This document shows positions 24,228 through 36,778 of a stretch of 64,000 nucleotides of DNA, piece by piece (the first letter of the stretch is position 1; each line of letters starts with the position of its first letter). The position numbers and the translations under genes are program-made. The stretch covers positions 27,501-91,500 of the forward strand of contig JABMCL010001172.1 of NCBI GenBank assembly GCA_018857735.1. Reading direction: 5' to 3'. Origin of the DNA: Alviniconcha marisindica (lineage: Eukaryota > Mollusca > Gastropoda > Provannidae). The notes beneath the pieces were generated by a model. That model was given only the letters and a program-made list of their open reading frames with translations. It ran no database searches and was not told where the DNA came from.

Positions 24228-24990
24228 TTGGTTTAATCTGTCTCTGTACGTATGCACCAGTTTACCTTGGTTTATCTTGCCCTGATATAACCACACTGGT
24301 TGACTGGGCGTAAAACACCCAGTTACTACCTTTGGTTTAATCACCTGTAACCGTAGCACCAGTTTACCTTGGTTTATCTTGCCCTGATATAACCACACTG
24401 GTTGACTGGGCTAAAACACCCAGTTACTACCTTTGGTTTAATCACCTGTAACCGTATGCACCAGTTTACCTTGGTTTATTTTGCCCTGATATAACCACAC
24501 TGGTTGACTGGGCGTAAAACACCCAGTTACTACCTTTGGTTTAATCGCCTGTAACCGTATGCACCAGTTTACCTTCGGTTTATCTTGCCCTGATATAACC
24601 ACACTGGTTGACTGGGCGTAAAACACCCAGTTACTACCTTTGGTTTAATCACCTGTAACCGTATGCACCAGTTTACCTTTGGTTTATTTTGCCCTGATAT
24701 AACCACACTGGTTGACTGGGCGTAAAACACCCAGTTACTACCTTTGGTTTAATCACCTGTAACCGTATGCACCAGTTTACCTTCGGTTTATCTTGCCCTG
24801 ATATAACCACACTGGTTGACTGGGCGTAAAACACCCAGTTACTACCTTTGGTTTAATCACCTGTAACCGTATGCACCAGTTTACCTTTGGTTTATTTTGC
24901 CCTGATATAACCACACTGGTTGACTGGGCGTAAAACACCCAGTTACTACCACCTTTGGTTTAATCACCTGTAACCATACACACCAGTTTA
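24228..24990 (+). repeat. Satellite of about 103 bp built on a SINE 3' end, 7 copies
   Basis: CCCTGATATAACCACACTGG recurs near 24280, 24382, 24484, 24588, 24692, 24795 and 24899, each time followed by TTGACTGGGCGTAAAACACC. The rest of the unit (CAGTTACTACCTTTGGTTTA, CACCAGTTTACC) joins the copies. The same core occurs singly at several other places in the window. Confidence 0.85.
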
Positions 24991-26074
24991 CCTTTCGTTT
25001 CATTGCTTCTTTACCTCATCACCCCTAATGTTTGCACCCATGTCTGTCTGAATAGCGGGGATTGCTGCATTGATAGATATGCATACATGTGCACATGATG
25101 TACACGGAAGACAACAGTTGCATGCACAAAATCTCACCCAGCTCCAGGTGAACCTTAGGTGACACAGATGAAAAAAAAAACTTTTCTGTTTGTTATTTGA
25201 CAACAAAATACTTCCTGTGGATTCAAGATCAGTCGAAGGTACTTTAATGTGGAATGTGTATTGCTTCGGACAGCGGAACAGAATGTTGGTGTGTCCATGG
25301 GCTTTGTGATCTCCAGTTACGATTCCTGGCAGCAAATGGCCTAAGCTGGCATTCGAAGAAAGAGGGGCAGGTGTCAGCAAAGTGGTGCTATATATCGACT
25401 TACTTATTAGTATGCTATGCTATATATCAACTCACTTGTTAGTATGCTATATGTTGACTTACTTATTAGCCATTTACCAAAGATTTGAAACACAGTATGT
25501 TTGTATAGGCATGGGTCTGTTAACTTTGTGGCACTAGAGTGAGAGACTGATTTTGAAATCTCTGAATTGTTGTAGTAACATGAAACATTTTAAACATTGA
25601 ACTCCTTTTCCTGTATATATTGCATGAATGTACTGAAAAAAATGCTTGCCATGTATTAGGGAAGGGTTTGCACTAAGGTCCAGTTTTGGGGTGGGATTTT
25701 GGGGTTTTGGGGGTTTTCCACTGAAATTAAGTAGCGTTACAAAAATATCTGTTGAATTGACAGAATAATGTTCTGTGCTTCTTTCATGTACTGCTTATTT
25801 GTATTTTGTTTGCAAAATGTCCAATTTTGTGTTTTTGTTTGTTTTGGTTTTGGGTTTTCTCCACTGGAATTTGGTATTATTATGAACCTGTCAGTTGAAT
25901 TGACATAGCAGTGTACTGTGCGCTTCAGGCATGCAGTGTTTTTTTGTATTTGTGTTTTATTTGCAGACTGCATTTTGGCAGGACAGCTACTAGTGATGTT
26001 TAAATGGACACTTTTTTGTCATTTTTTTAAATTATTTATTATTACGCTGTTGTTTGGAGACCAGGAATGTTGCA

Positions 26075-26450
26075 CATTCACAGCTGTGAATAGATGTGCC
26101 GCACAGTTATTGCAATGGACATTTGCAGCTGCGAGTAAATGTACCACACAATTATTGCAGTGGACATTTGCAGCTGTGAGTAAATGTGCTGCACAGTTAT
26201 TGCAGTGGACATTTGCAGCTGTGAGTAAATGTGCTGCACAGTTATTGCAGTGGACATTTGCAGCTGTGAGTAAATGTGCTGCACAGTTATTGCGGTATGT
26301 ATCACACAATTGTTGCGGTGGACATTTGCAGCTGTGAGTAAATGTGCTGCACAGTTATTGCGGTATGTATCACACAATTGTTGCGGTGGACATTTGCAGC
26401 TGTGAGTAAATGTACCACACAATCATTGCGGTGGATGTTTGCAGTTGTGA
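26075..26450. repeat. Minisatellite of 45 bp, 6-8 copies
   Basis: The unit has GCACAGTTATTGCAGTGGAC and ATTTGCAGCTGTGAGTAAAT and GTGCT. Some units carry an added CGGTATGTATCACACAATTG block. Both strands are open since 45 is a multiple of three. Confidence 0.85.
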
Positions 26451-27009
26451 GTAAAATGACTGTGCCGCATAATTATTTTTGATCATTGCTTTCATGAGTC
26501 TGGCTGACTGTTCTTCAGATGACACTATAATTTTAAACCAAGGCCCCCCTCCCCCTCACATACACATGCAGAAAGGTCATATAGGCACGTTAAAGATCTT
26601 GTAGTGCATGTGCGATTATGGATTATGGACACAGCAAAATAACCCAGCATGCACCAAGAAAAAAAGGAGAGAAAAAGAAGCGTCAGTCTTCAGAGTGTTG
26701 AAGTTGGACACTACGGAACAAATTTGGAACTTTGGGGTTTCATCTTGTGCAATTAGGAGTTTTGTGTGATGTTCGTGTATTGTTAAAAAAATAAGAAAAA
26801 GAAAATGTCCACTGAAGAACAGCAGCATCAGCACACACCAGACCATCATTGCTTACTTGCTTGGAATATTTGTTTCTGACATTTTCAACTTTAGATGAGA
26901 AAAATATCAAAACATAATCATATATACAATAATAATCATAAAAAATAATAAGCGTATGTAAAGCACACAATCTTGTCCATAGAGACTATTCTAAGTGTGC
27001 ATGCTCACG

Positions 27010-27041
<32 letters not shown>

Positions 27042-28024
27042 GAGTGACAACAATGTACCAAAAATATATATAAATGTACGTGTGTATGAGAAACAGCAAT
27101 ATTCAAGCAAGCAATTAATCGTATTACAATTGCCTGTTTGCAACTTCCTCCCTCCCGTATCAGTTTGTTGTCATCACTGACAGGTATGTTGTTGTGCAGC
27201 TGTATTCTTGAGCTTATTTTGTCAAGACAAAGACTGTCCTTACTCACAGCCTTCTTACACGTAGACAGTAGCTCATGTGTGCACAGTGTAGACATCGCTT
27301 GCATTCCATTGCTAAAACTTGCTCCTGTTTTTCAGCCTAGACTCGGCGTGAAACAGGAGTTGGGTCAATCTTTGTCAGCAAATTATGACAACGCTGGTGG
27401 TTAAGGCTAAAGCATTACAATTTGTTTTGTTTAATTTTAATTTTTTTTAAAAGAAGAAATCTTTTTTGCTTTTTAACATTTTGTATTGGTGTAGAAATAT
27501 ACTAAGTAAATGTACTTTTTGTTCGCAATATTTCCATGTGTTGTTGTGACTATATACAAGTCTGCAGTGATGGGATGCGTGCATGTGTGTGTGTGCATGC
27601 ACATGCAAAAGAAAGCATACGCTTTTTTCTTCTTCTTTTTTTTGTAAACTGAAACTGAATGGTAATAGTAAACAAGATTATTTCAGACACACATTCAAAA
27701 CAGGTTGGAATCCAAACAGTAAATCATTTATTTGTTTCAACCTTTAAAACGATCATATTAATATACAATCTGCATACACATACAAACTGAATGTCAAATA
27801 CAGTGCATTCATATACAAACTGAACGTCAGTTTATTTTTTTTATTTTTTTAGCAACTGACGAACTGTATACAGCTCGGACAGAATACAGCTATCACTTCT
27901 TGGGTCTTCAAGCATTAATAAAATATATGACCCAAATTATATTTGAAACATGCAAGTCATTATTATGTACATTACCAACACACACACACACACATATACA
28001 GAGAAAATGACAGCATGCCTATGA

Positions 28025-28140
28025 AAGAGAAGAACTAGATCTAGCTGTACCAGAAAGTAATGCACATTTTTGATGAACTATATCTAGTACATTGTGCGCT
28101 TTTACAGCTAGTGGGTAAACAATACCTGTAAAAGCTGTTT
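28025..28140 (+). repeat. Dispersed repeat C, copy 1
   Basis: AACTAGATCTAGCTGTACCA, then CTTTTACAGCTAGTGGGTA and AAAAGCTGTT; similar throughout to 44300-44415. Nothing coding was seen. Confidence 0.6.
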
Positions 28141-28465
28141 AAAAAAATGTATATATATATAAAAATAACAAATAAAAGAGACAAACAGATGGAGAGAAGG
28201 AGAATATATGTATATATATATTATTTATCAATGCCAAAAACCACAACAAAACAAAATGAGAATGAACAAAAACTTGGATAATATCAGCAGTGTACATGTC
28301 CAGCACAGTATGCTTGAAACTAGAACTGCCACATACTTGCAATATATGTATATATAATGTACACTAGGAACTCCAAGGGAGCCTGAAGCAAAGATGCAAA
28401 TAATGGCCAAAACATTTGTAAATATTTTCATCTGTAGGCTTTTAGTGACAGTTATATCAACAGAC

Positions 28466-28600
28466 AGACAAGATCCAAACACATGAAAGGTTCAAAAGAA
28501 TGCTGTTTATTGGGACAAAAACAATACATCCTAATAAATAGTGTTCTTTTAAACCTTTTATGTGTTTGCATCTTGTTTTTGAACGCTAGCAGTCATTCTT
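28466..28600 (+). mobile_element. Foldback/MITE family F, short copy
   Basis: AGATCCAAACACATGAAAGG with TTCAAAAGAATGC is inverse to GTTCTTTTAAACCTTTTATG with TGTTTGCATCT. The interior is short, so this is almost a bare hairpin. Confidence 0.6.
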
Positions 28601-28689
28601 GTTTCAGACTTTTTTTTAACAGACAAGTTCTATCAACAGACAGACAAAGTTCTTTTTTGTTTAAATGTGGTGAACTTCTTGGGGTGGTT

Positions 28690-28741
28690 GCCCTGATATA
28701 ACCATACCAGTTGACTGGGCGTAAAACACCAACTTACTTGC
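28690..28741 (+). mobile_element. SINE-like 3' end
   Basis: CCCTGATATAACCATACCAG, then TTGACTGGGCGTAAAACACC and ACTTACTTG; the same family as 3881, just after a foldback element. Confidence 0.5.
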
Positions 28742-28860
28742 TCTTGGGGTGGAGTCGTGTTAACGCACTCTTTGCCAATAAAGAGCTGAAAAGGTTTTGC
28801 TCACGACGAATTTGATACTTTTGACACTGGCAGGTGCTGCACAAGATTAATTCAAGACTG

Positions 28861-29050
28861 GGTACACACACACACACACTAACACACACACACAAACACT
28901 AACACACACACACTAACACACACACACACACACTCACTCACACACACACTCACACACACACACACACTGCACACAAAACACACGCACACTCACTCACTCA
29001 CACTGCACACACACACACTGCACACACACACACACTCACACTCACTCACA

Positions 29051-29081
<31 letters not shown>
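28861..29081. repeat. (CA)n microsatellite with ACT interruptions
   Basis: CA-rich with recurrent ACTCACTCAC. Confidence 0.95.
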
Positions 29082-29083
<2 letters not shown>

Positions 29084-30019
29084 GATATAAGGAATGATTG
29101 TACTGCATTTGTAGATGTATATCATAAACATGCCAAACTGTAATGGATGATTCAGTCAGTATACATATCCTTTTTTTTCTTTTCTTTTTTATATATAGAA
29201 AGAAGTATGAATGAGTGTGTGAACATGTTATTTTACTGGATGTATGTTATACGATTAAATGCCCCATAACAATGTGCTTGGCAAAAACAAAAAACAAAAC
29301 TAGGCACAGTCCACTGGTCTCAAAACTCACCTAACATACAGACACACAGCATAAATGTTAATCTCTGAGTGATTTGTTATAACCTGAAATGTAATGTGGC
29401 CCAAACTTTTGTTTAAATGGAGGTTGACTTAAGTCCTGAGATTCAAGCAGGCTTCATGTTCGTTACAAAGTGTGGACAGTTGGCAAGTTGCTTTCATTTA
29501 ATTTCCCTGATTATTTCTTCATCAATATATTCATGAACAGTAACAAACTGCTATCCTGGTTATACAATACACAAAATTTTAAACAGGATGACAAGTAACG
29601 ATTTATTATGTGCTGGTGAGACTTGCCTTACAAAATTCTGAGATAACTTTGATGACATTTTCAGTTACTAATTCAAAACTGTTAAAGGACTGTTCAATTG
29701 TCATTAGTAAGTTCTGTTAAAAATCTCAGTTCACGCATGCATGCATGCATGCATGCATACATACACACACACACACACATCATGCACCACAAACACACAC
29801 ACACTTTTCACACCTTTTCTGTTTTGACCATAAGGTGGGGTTGCCATCTGGGATCATTATGATGAAACAACAAAGCATTGATGCGATGAGACATCAACTG
29901 ACACCGGTACACATCCTCTGGGACTGCAGAACTGTTCTCAGCCCCCCCCCCCCCCCCCCCCAACTTCCCCTCCCACACACAAATATGCCATGGAAAAAAC
30001 AGCCTAATGGCAAAAGGTT

Positions 30020-30970
30020 GGATGGGTGGGCAGCACTTAGTTCTTGGATCTTAAGATCTTATCAACCACACAGGGTCAGGACAGACAAACTCTTTATTTA
30101 AATCACACATTTATTTTAGAACCACATCAGGACGATTAGCAGGTTACTTAGTGATTGGATTTTAACAGCCTGTCGACCGCACAGGGTCACCTCGGGACAG
30201 TCAACTCAATCATAAGCAAATGCACATTCAAAACCTCATATGTTTAAAACCCTTTCTCAAGTCAGTCCACAAAACCAACAACAAAAAAGGAATGAACAAA
30301 AACAATTTAAAAAATGATTTTTTAAATATATATATATAAATGCATAATGGCAAACTACCAGTGCCATATGGCAGCAAGCAGCACATGCCACCTACCAACT
30401 ATCATCTCCTAGCTGCTCAACAAGAGCCATACAAAAAAGCCTAACTCTTAATGAAAAATACTGGAGTTTTCATGGAAAAAGTCAGAAGAACAGACCAGTC
30501 AGTAATTGGATTTTAAGGTCCTGTCAACCTCACAGGGTCCCCCAGGACGCTCAAACTCCACCATAAGCAAACACACACTTCACAACCTCTCATACATATA
30601 AAAGTCAATCCATAAAAACAACCCCTACATAAACACAAACATCAAACACAAATTTTTGAAGAGTTGGTCCCTTTAATATCACCCCTGTTAAAAGAGCGCA
30701 TAAGGCTAGGACATGCTGGCATCGTTGACCATTTTGTCTAATTTCTCAGTACCAAATTACTTTTAAATGGTATGGACAGAAACAATACAAAATGTAAAAA
30801 CGTTACATAAATGCATAATGGCAAATACCAGTGCCATATGGCAGCAAGCTGCACATACCACCTACCAACTATCACCTATTAGTTGCTCAACAGGAGCTAT
30901 ACTAAAAAAACTAACTCTTAACAACAACAAAAATGTTTTAGAATTTTCTGGAGAAAAAAAAAGTCAGGAG
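30020..30970. repeat. Long duplicated blocks (about 470 bp apart)
   Basis: TAATGGCAAACTACCAGTGC to AGCTGCTCAACAAGAGCCAT (30345-30435) recurs at 30815-30905. A second motif with CCTGTCGACCGCACAGGGTC recurs near 30060, 30170, 30520 and 32175. Nothing coding was seen. Confidence 0.7.
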
Positions 30971-31119
30971 AATGGACCATTAGCAGAAAAATAACAAGAC
31001 AGAGTAAGAGAATGTGGCAGAAAAGTGAGAGAGGAGATAGGAAAGGGGAATCAAATGACAGCCCTGAGATTCCAGACAGGGGGGTGGGTAAATTCTATCA
31101 GACATACCCTGCCTCCCTT

Positions 31120-31432
31120 CGGGGACATCAGGACAAAAAAATACTATTTTAAATCACACATTTTACAACATCAGGACAAAAAATACTATTTTAAATCACA
31201 CATTTCAGAACAACATCAGGACACACAAACACTATTTTAAATCACGCATTTCAGAACAACATCAGGACACACAAACACTATTTTAAATCACACATCAGGA
31301 CACACAAACACTATTTTAAATCACACATTTCAGAACAACATCAGGACACACAAACACTATTTTAAATCACACATTTCAGAACAACATCAGGACACACAAA
31401 CACTATTTTAAATCACACATTTTAGAACATCA
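31120..31432. repeat. Minisatellite of about 46 bp, 7 copies
   Basis: The unit has AACATCAGGACACACAAACA, CTATTTTAAATCACACATTT and CAGAAC. Confidence 0.85.
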
Positions 31433-31502
31433 GGATGAACAAGCACTGTTTTCAGAATGTATTAAATATAAAGTCGCTTGTATGTGTTTCAGTGTTATAA
31501 AT

Positions 31503-31773
31503 GGTTCGGGTCCTGCTTACCTCCCTGAACTGCTACCTGTCGTTTCATACACTGCGCTCTTCTTCTGACACCCGCATGCTGAAAATCCAGCAATACAAAT
31601 GCAAGACTCATGGCTTTTTCCCATTTTCTCTTGCTTTGGACCCCACATTTGGAATTCACTCCCACAAGACCTTAGACACTGCTCAACCCTGTCATCTTTT
31701 AAAGCCAAACTGAAAACCTTCTTCTCAGAGCATTTCTGCCCCAGCTAATATCAATACCCAGTTTCTGCTACAG

Positions 31774-31830
<57 letters not shown>

Positions 31831-31975
31831 ATGTAATGCCTTATGTAGTTTGTTTTGGTAAGACTGTCCTCTACATACGTATAGAATATTGTATTTAGGT
31901 TAATATGTATCATGTGAGCACTCAGGGCATTGGTGAGTGCATGATAAATGTACATTATTATTATTATTATTATCA
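31503..31975 (+). mobile_element. 5'-truncated LINE 3' end with (ATT)n tail
   Basis: The frame from 31501 carries TLRSSSDTRMLKIQQYKC. After a frameshift the text NSLPQDLRHC, then STLSSFKAKLKTFFSEHF leads to a stop, the classical C terminus of CR1/RTE-like reverse transcriptases. A (GT)n tract, a conserved 3' UTR and an ATT-repeat tail follow. The 3' UTR has a second copy at 36487-36655. Confidence 0.6.
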
Positions 31976-32309
31976 AATCACACATTTTTGTTTTTTACAG
32001 CTGGTAAAAGAAAATTTGTCTCTTTCAGGAATGCAAAAACACGTTCCACACAGGTACATATGAACAACGTTCCCAAAGAACATCAGAAAATATCTTTGTC
32101 TGATCTCTGCTAAATCCACACACTGTAATGAAATGCGTTCTGATGTAAAACAGTTAGTAAATGAATTTTAATGTCCTGTTAATCTCAAAGGGCCACCTCA
32201 GGACAATCAATCTCTATCATAAGCAAGTGCACATTTCAAAATTTCTCAAATGTAAACCTTTTACAATGCCACTCGGGGCACATGCAGACTTGTCTAAGGA
32301 GGAGTGTCT

Positions 32310-32610
32310 ATACTCAGGTGCTGATTGGATAAAGCTCATCTGTCAGTCAGAAGGTGACTGTACTCAGGTGCTGATTGGCTAAAGCTTGTCTGTCAGTCAC
32401 AGGGTGACTGTACTCAGGTGCTGATTGGCTAAAGCTTGTCTGTCAGTCACAGGGTGACTGTACTCAGGTGCTGATTGGCTAAAGCTTGTCTGTCAGTCAC
32501 AGGGTGACTGTACTCAGGTGCTGATTGGCTAAAGCTTGTCTGTCAGTCACAGGGTGACTGTACTCAGGTGCTGATTGGCTAAAGCTCGTCAGTCACAGGG
32601 TGACGAGAGG
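32310..32610. repeat. Minisatellite of about 51 bp, 6 copies
   Basis: The unit has TACTCAGGTGCTGATTGGCT, AAAGCTTGTCTGTCAGTCAC and AGGGTGACTG, with almost no divergence between middle copies, so it is young. Confidence 0.85.
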
Positions 32611-32654
32611 TCAACTCTACAGTCTGATGGATGAGAGGAAACAACTGTAATTAA

Positions 32655-32882
32655 ATTTGAATAATGCAAAAATATTTCTGGGTATTTTAGCCACATTGCA
32701 AATTATGCAAAAAGAATGCTTATAAATTTGTTTCTTAAAAGTTTGATGACCTGGAGTATGACACTTAATTCAATGCAAAAATATTTCTGGGTATTTTAGC
32801 CACATTGTAAATTATGCAAAAACAACGCTTATAAATTTGTTTCTTAAACTTTTGATGACCTGGAGTATGACACTTAATTCCT
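32655..32882. repeat. Tandem duplication of about 115 bp
   Basis: AATGCAAAAATATTTCTGGG to GGAGTATGACACTTAATTC occurs twice. Confidence 0.8.
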
Positions 32883-33103
32883 CTTTAGTCTTACCTCATG
32901 GGAACAAACCTATTGCACACCCTGGCTTTGCCTCACATACAACACAAGTCATGATCCAGGTTTAAAAACCAGCAATACATTATTAAACTAAAAACATCTC
33001 ATTCTACTACTTCCAAGCATCAGCATTGTTTGTGGAGGTTAGCTTTTGTGCAGATTAAAGCGTGCAAATCTGCACTTTATTTAGACTCAATCACACACCA
33101 GCC

Positions 33104-33104
33104 T

Positions 33105-33139
<35 letters not shown>

Positions 33140-33260
33140 TGAGTGTGTGTGTGAGTGTGAGTGTGTGAGTGTGCATAACGTGTGTGTGTGTTTGTGTGTG
33201 AGTGAGTGTGTCTGAGTGTGCGTGTGTGAGTGGGTGTGGGTGTGTGTGGTGTGTGTGTAC
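33104..33260. repeat. (GT)n microsatellite with GAGT interruptions
   Basis: GT-rich run with recurrent GTGAGTGTG. Confidence 0.95.
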
Positions 33261-33863
33261 ATGTACATGTGTGCACGTGCGCTAAACTTGCAAATTTGAC
33301 AACAGGCATTACACACATATATATCGCTATACACATATTGCTGGTACAGCAAACAAACAACAGCAGCAACAAAACGAAGGCAGAATCCGAAGAGGCATAC
33401 AAAACATATCACAGTAAGAAATGCTTTCTGCAGAAAAAAAAAAAAAAAAATCCCTGACGAAAATCTGCGAATGTTTGAATAGCTTGCATAGATCAGATTT
33501 GAATGCTTGCACAGACTTCAGAGAAAATCTATCCATCAAGAATAATTATAACAATGTACTGTCACACTACTAGGCTTTCACACAACCTTAGCCATGCAAA
33601 GGCACTGTTTGGCAAAAATGAACAGGAACAATTCATTATCTCACACTCATGCCTGTACAAGCACAGAAAGAAAAAAAAAACTTTTATTTTATTTTATCAA
33701 TCAATAAACAAAAAGAACTAGCGTTCTAAGGTCAAGCAATTTTGTTTCGTTTTGGTGTGTGTGTGAGTGTGTGTGTGTGTGCGTGTTAATTTCTGTTTTA
33801 CATTAGTCATAATTTTTCTGGGCTTCTTTCTGGTTTCAGATTGTGACATTTTTCTGCAGCACA

Positions 33864-33932
33864 ATTTCCTTTGCCTGCTGGCTAGCTTTACCAACAAGAT
33901 TTGGTAAAAATTAGCCAGCAGGCGAAGGAAAT
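33864..33932. repeat. Near-perfect 30 bp hairpin with 8 nt loop
   Basis: The left arm ATTTCCTTTGCCTGCTGGCT (33864-33893) pairs with the right arm ending AGCCAGCAGGCGAAGGAAAT (33902-33932), with one G-T pair and one small bulge. It stands alone, with no matching copy noticed elsewhere in the window. Confidence 0.7.
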
Positions 33933-34705
33933 AGACCAATGTTTTCTTTCTCATTATTTGCACTCTTTCATGGCATTTTTTTATACATCACCAAAGTGTC
34001 TTTGACATCATGAGCAGAACATCTGCAGAAGTTTTGCATACAAGTCATGGAAGAAAAACAGACATGGTTTTCATTTCTGTTGCAATTATGAAAATACTTC
34101 TTTTTGTAATGTTTATCTCTGTGGAGTGACTTTCTGATGGCGCACTGCACACTCTGCTTTCCGGCACCTTCCTCCAAACTCTGCCAGATTTGGTTACGCC
34201 ACTGAAGGGGCACTCTTTATCTCCGCACAGCTGTCCACCGACGTGGTCAGCACCCTCCAAAAAGACTGTGGAAGCAACCTAGCGCCCAAGCACGCACATA
34301 AACGTGAGACGCATCCGCCACGGGGGAAAAAAGAATTCCACCTCAATTTAAATGACAGGTTTTATTTGAGCTGGCGTAAACAACATGGTCAGTTATAAAA
34401 CAAACGTCCGATATCATTTGAGTTGTTTGTAACAAACTTACTACTGTTTGAGCACCAACAAAAAACTGCTCGTTAGCTGACAGTTTTCTGGGACCTATGA
34501 CCTATGGCGTAACTAAATACGGCAGTGGTTGAAGGAAGGATGTCATAAACCAGTGCTTGGAGTTTGGGCGCATTGCAGTGTTCCAGAAAAGGGGTGGTCT
34601 GATGGGTTAATCCCGAACTATTTTGCACTCGGCATAACTGGTCTACAGCAGACTTTTACAGAATTTGCAGCTATAAAAGTGACCCAGGGTGTCAAATTCA
34701 TTCAT

Positions 34706-34870
34706 AGTTCAGGAGCTGTGTGAGAGTCGAGGTGGCCGTCCTGGGCTGTCCGTCCTAACGAACCTTCTGGTTTCCGTGGACGTAAAGCTATACTGAACCA
34801 TGCTTCGGCATTGGTCTCAGCATGTCCCTAATATGTCAACTGACATCTGAGGACATTAAGGGTCAGATTG
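34706..34870 (-). repeat. Dispersed repeat B, copy 2 (reverse)
   Basis: It begins with GTTCAGGAGCTGTGTGAGAG and runs to GACATCTGAGGACATTAAG, the reverse complement of copies at 44453 and 56184. Only the GATG run is missing. Confidence 0.7.
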
Positions 34871-35190
34871 GCTAATATGTGAAGTAGAGTAGAACAGGAA
34901 GGGGGGGGGGTGCGGGGGGTTAGGTTCAAATTGGCGATTGTGAAGTAGAGTAGAAAAGGAAGATGGGGGTGGGGGCAGACTGGTAATATGTGAAGTAGAG
35001 TAGAACAGGAAGACGAGTGGTTGGGGTGGGGGGGGGGGGGTTCAAACTGGCTAATGTGAAGTAGAGTAGAAAAGGAAGATAGGGGGTGGGGGCAGACTGG
35101 CTAATATGTGAAGTAAGAGACGAAGAGAAGTGGTGAGGGAGGGGGGGGGGGGGGTTCAAACGGGCTAATGTGAAGCAGAGTAGAACAGGA
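34870..35190. repeat. Degenerate repeat with GTGAAGTAGAGTAGAA and poly-G runs
   Basis: TGTGAAGTAGAGTAGAACAG with GAAGA recurs about six times, separated by G runs of 8-14. Confidence 0.7.
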
Positions 35191-36486
35191 AGACGAGAGC
35201 CGAGTTATCAACACTGATGGTTATGTCTAAAGTTACAGCTTCACAGAATTCATGTCGGGTGGGGGTGGGGGGCGGAATAGGGAGAGGGAGGGGGGGGAAG
35301 AAGCATGACACGGACCTTAGCACAAGGGTTGCCATGCCCCACACGTCAACATTACAAAAGGCTGCAGCAATCAGTCCTCTGGTAGTAACGTAAAAACACG
35401 CTCAACTTTATTCGTTCAGCCTTCTTCCCGCAACTTCTTAGCCCTCTCCGTTTCTTTCGTAGCAGCTTTATCACAGCATGCAGACAATGGAGCAGAGTTA
35501 ACACAAATACTGATGACACAAAATCTCAAACAACACATTTTCTTCAGTTCCCAAGGACTTGCTTCCTTCTTGGTTAACACAAACTATTGATAAGGTGAAA
35601 GACAGTTCAACGTAAAGTCCATATACTGTAGTACTGTACTGCATACTATAGACCTAAATGCACAGCTATTTTAGCATGTTCTTAACATGTAGAAAAGACG
35701 CAGATCAACATACACCCAAAAATAATGACTTCTGCAACAGTTAAAGACATGTTCTGCATACATTCTAGTCTTCAAATCAGCTGAAGCCACACTGCTTTTA
35801 GGCTTCTTTTATGTCATTTGTATCTAATTAACATTCTGTAAGGACAAATGTTTTTCACTCTATAACTAGACAAAACATGCACACACACGCACGCACGCAC
35901 ACAATGCACGCACACACCATAACCACAGCAACAACAAAGAGAAAACACACCACAACTACAACAACAAAAAGTTGAGTCACATTCAAATTGGGAGCAACCT
36001 CTTTTCTGCTGGACCTTGAAAATGGGTTAATGTGATCCATATCGCTATGACTGTAAAACGTGATCTATGGCACTCCGCGTGATGATTGTCATGCAATCAT
36101 TATTTCCATTTGAAAAAAATAACAAGATCCAAATTCTTGTTTCAGATTATTGCCTGAATAGCATCTGAGAAAACATCAACGTTAAGGTGTACGCCAAGGA
36201 AGAAAATACAAATATTGTTTCTCTTACCAAAGATACTGAAGTTATTTGAAATATCTGTATGATCATATCAATAAATGCATCAACTGTACACCATTCAAAC
36301 TCACATGGACACAAAAATGAATCTGTCCACACAAAAAAAGATATTCAGTTTCAGTTTGGGTTTGTATTTCTCTGTTTGCTGTGACTGAAATTTAATAATG
36401 GTTGATGAAACTGGTATGTAAGCACAAACTCAAAGGGAGTATGATACTGATCAGTGTCAAACATTCAAATTCATTGCGGTGTGTGT

Positions 36487-36655
36487 GTGTGTGTGTGTGT
36501 GTGTTTCCATATAATACTTTATGTACATTGTTTTTGATAGGACTGAGCTCTACATGTGTATAGAATATCATGTTTATATTAATATGTATTATGTGAGCAC
36601 TCAGGGCGTTGATAAGCGCATGATAAATGTACATTATTATTACTACATTATTAGT
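36487..36655 (+). mobile_element. Second copy of the same LINE 3' UTR
   Basis: It is similar throughout to 31805-31975, with GTGAGCACTCAGGGC and GATAAATGTACATTATTATT shared, and ends in an ATT-like tail. Only the 3' UTR is present, as expected of a strongly 5'-truncated insertion. Confidence 0.6.
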
Positions 36656-36778
36656 ATGGAATGCTCGCAAGAGTCCGCTAAAACAGTTAAGGCCTGCTAG
36701 GTCTGGAAAATGCCAATTACCCCTCAAATGTATGCAAGCCACAGTCAGAAAAACGACAACACAGTAAGTGTAATGTAC

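Larger units (their letters stand above)
25000..31100. other. No gene recognised: intergenic repeats
   Basis: Apart from the listed repeats the sequence is AT-rich, with short frames only. Small AT microsatellites occur near 28200 and 30330, and a (GCAT)n run at 29736-29760. Confidence 0.6.
32890..36480. other. No gene recognised: intergenic
   Basis: It contains a (GT)n tract, the hairpin at 33864, repeat B copy 2, the G-rich repeat and otherwise AT-rich sequence. The stretch 34100-34330 is less AT-rich and was read in all frames without finding a protein. Confidence 0.55.
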
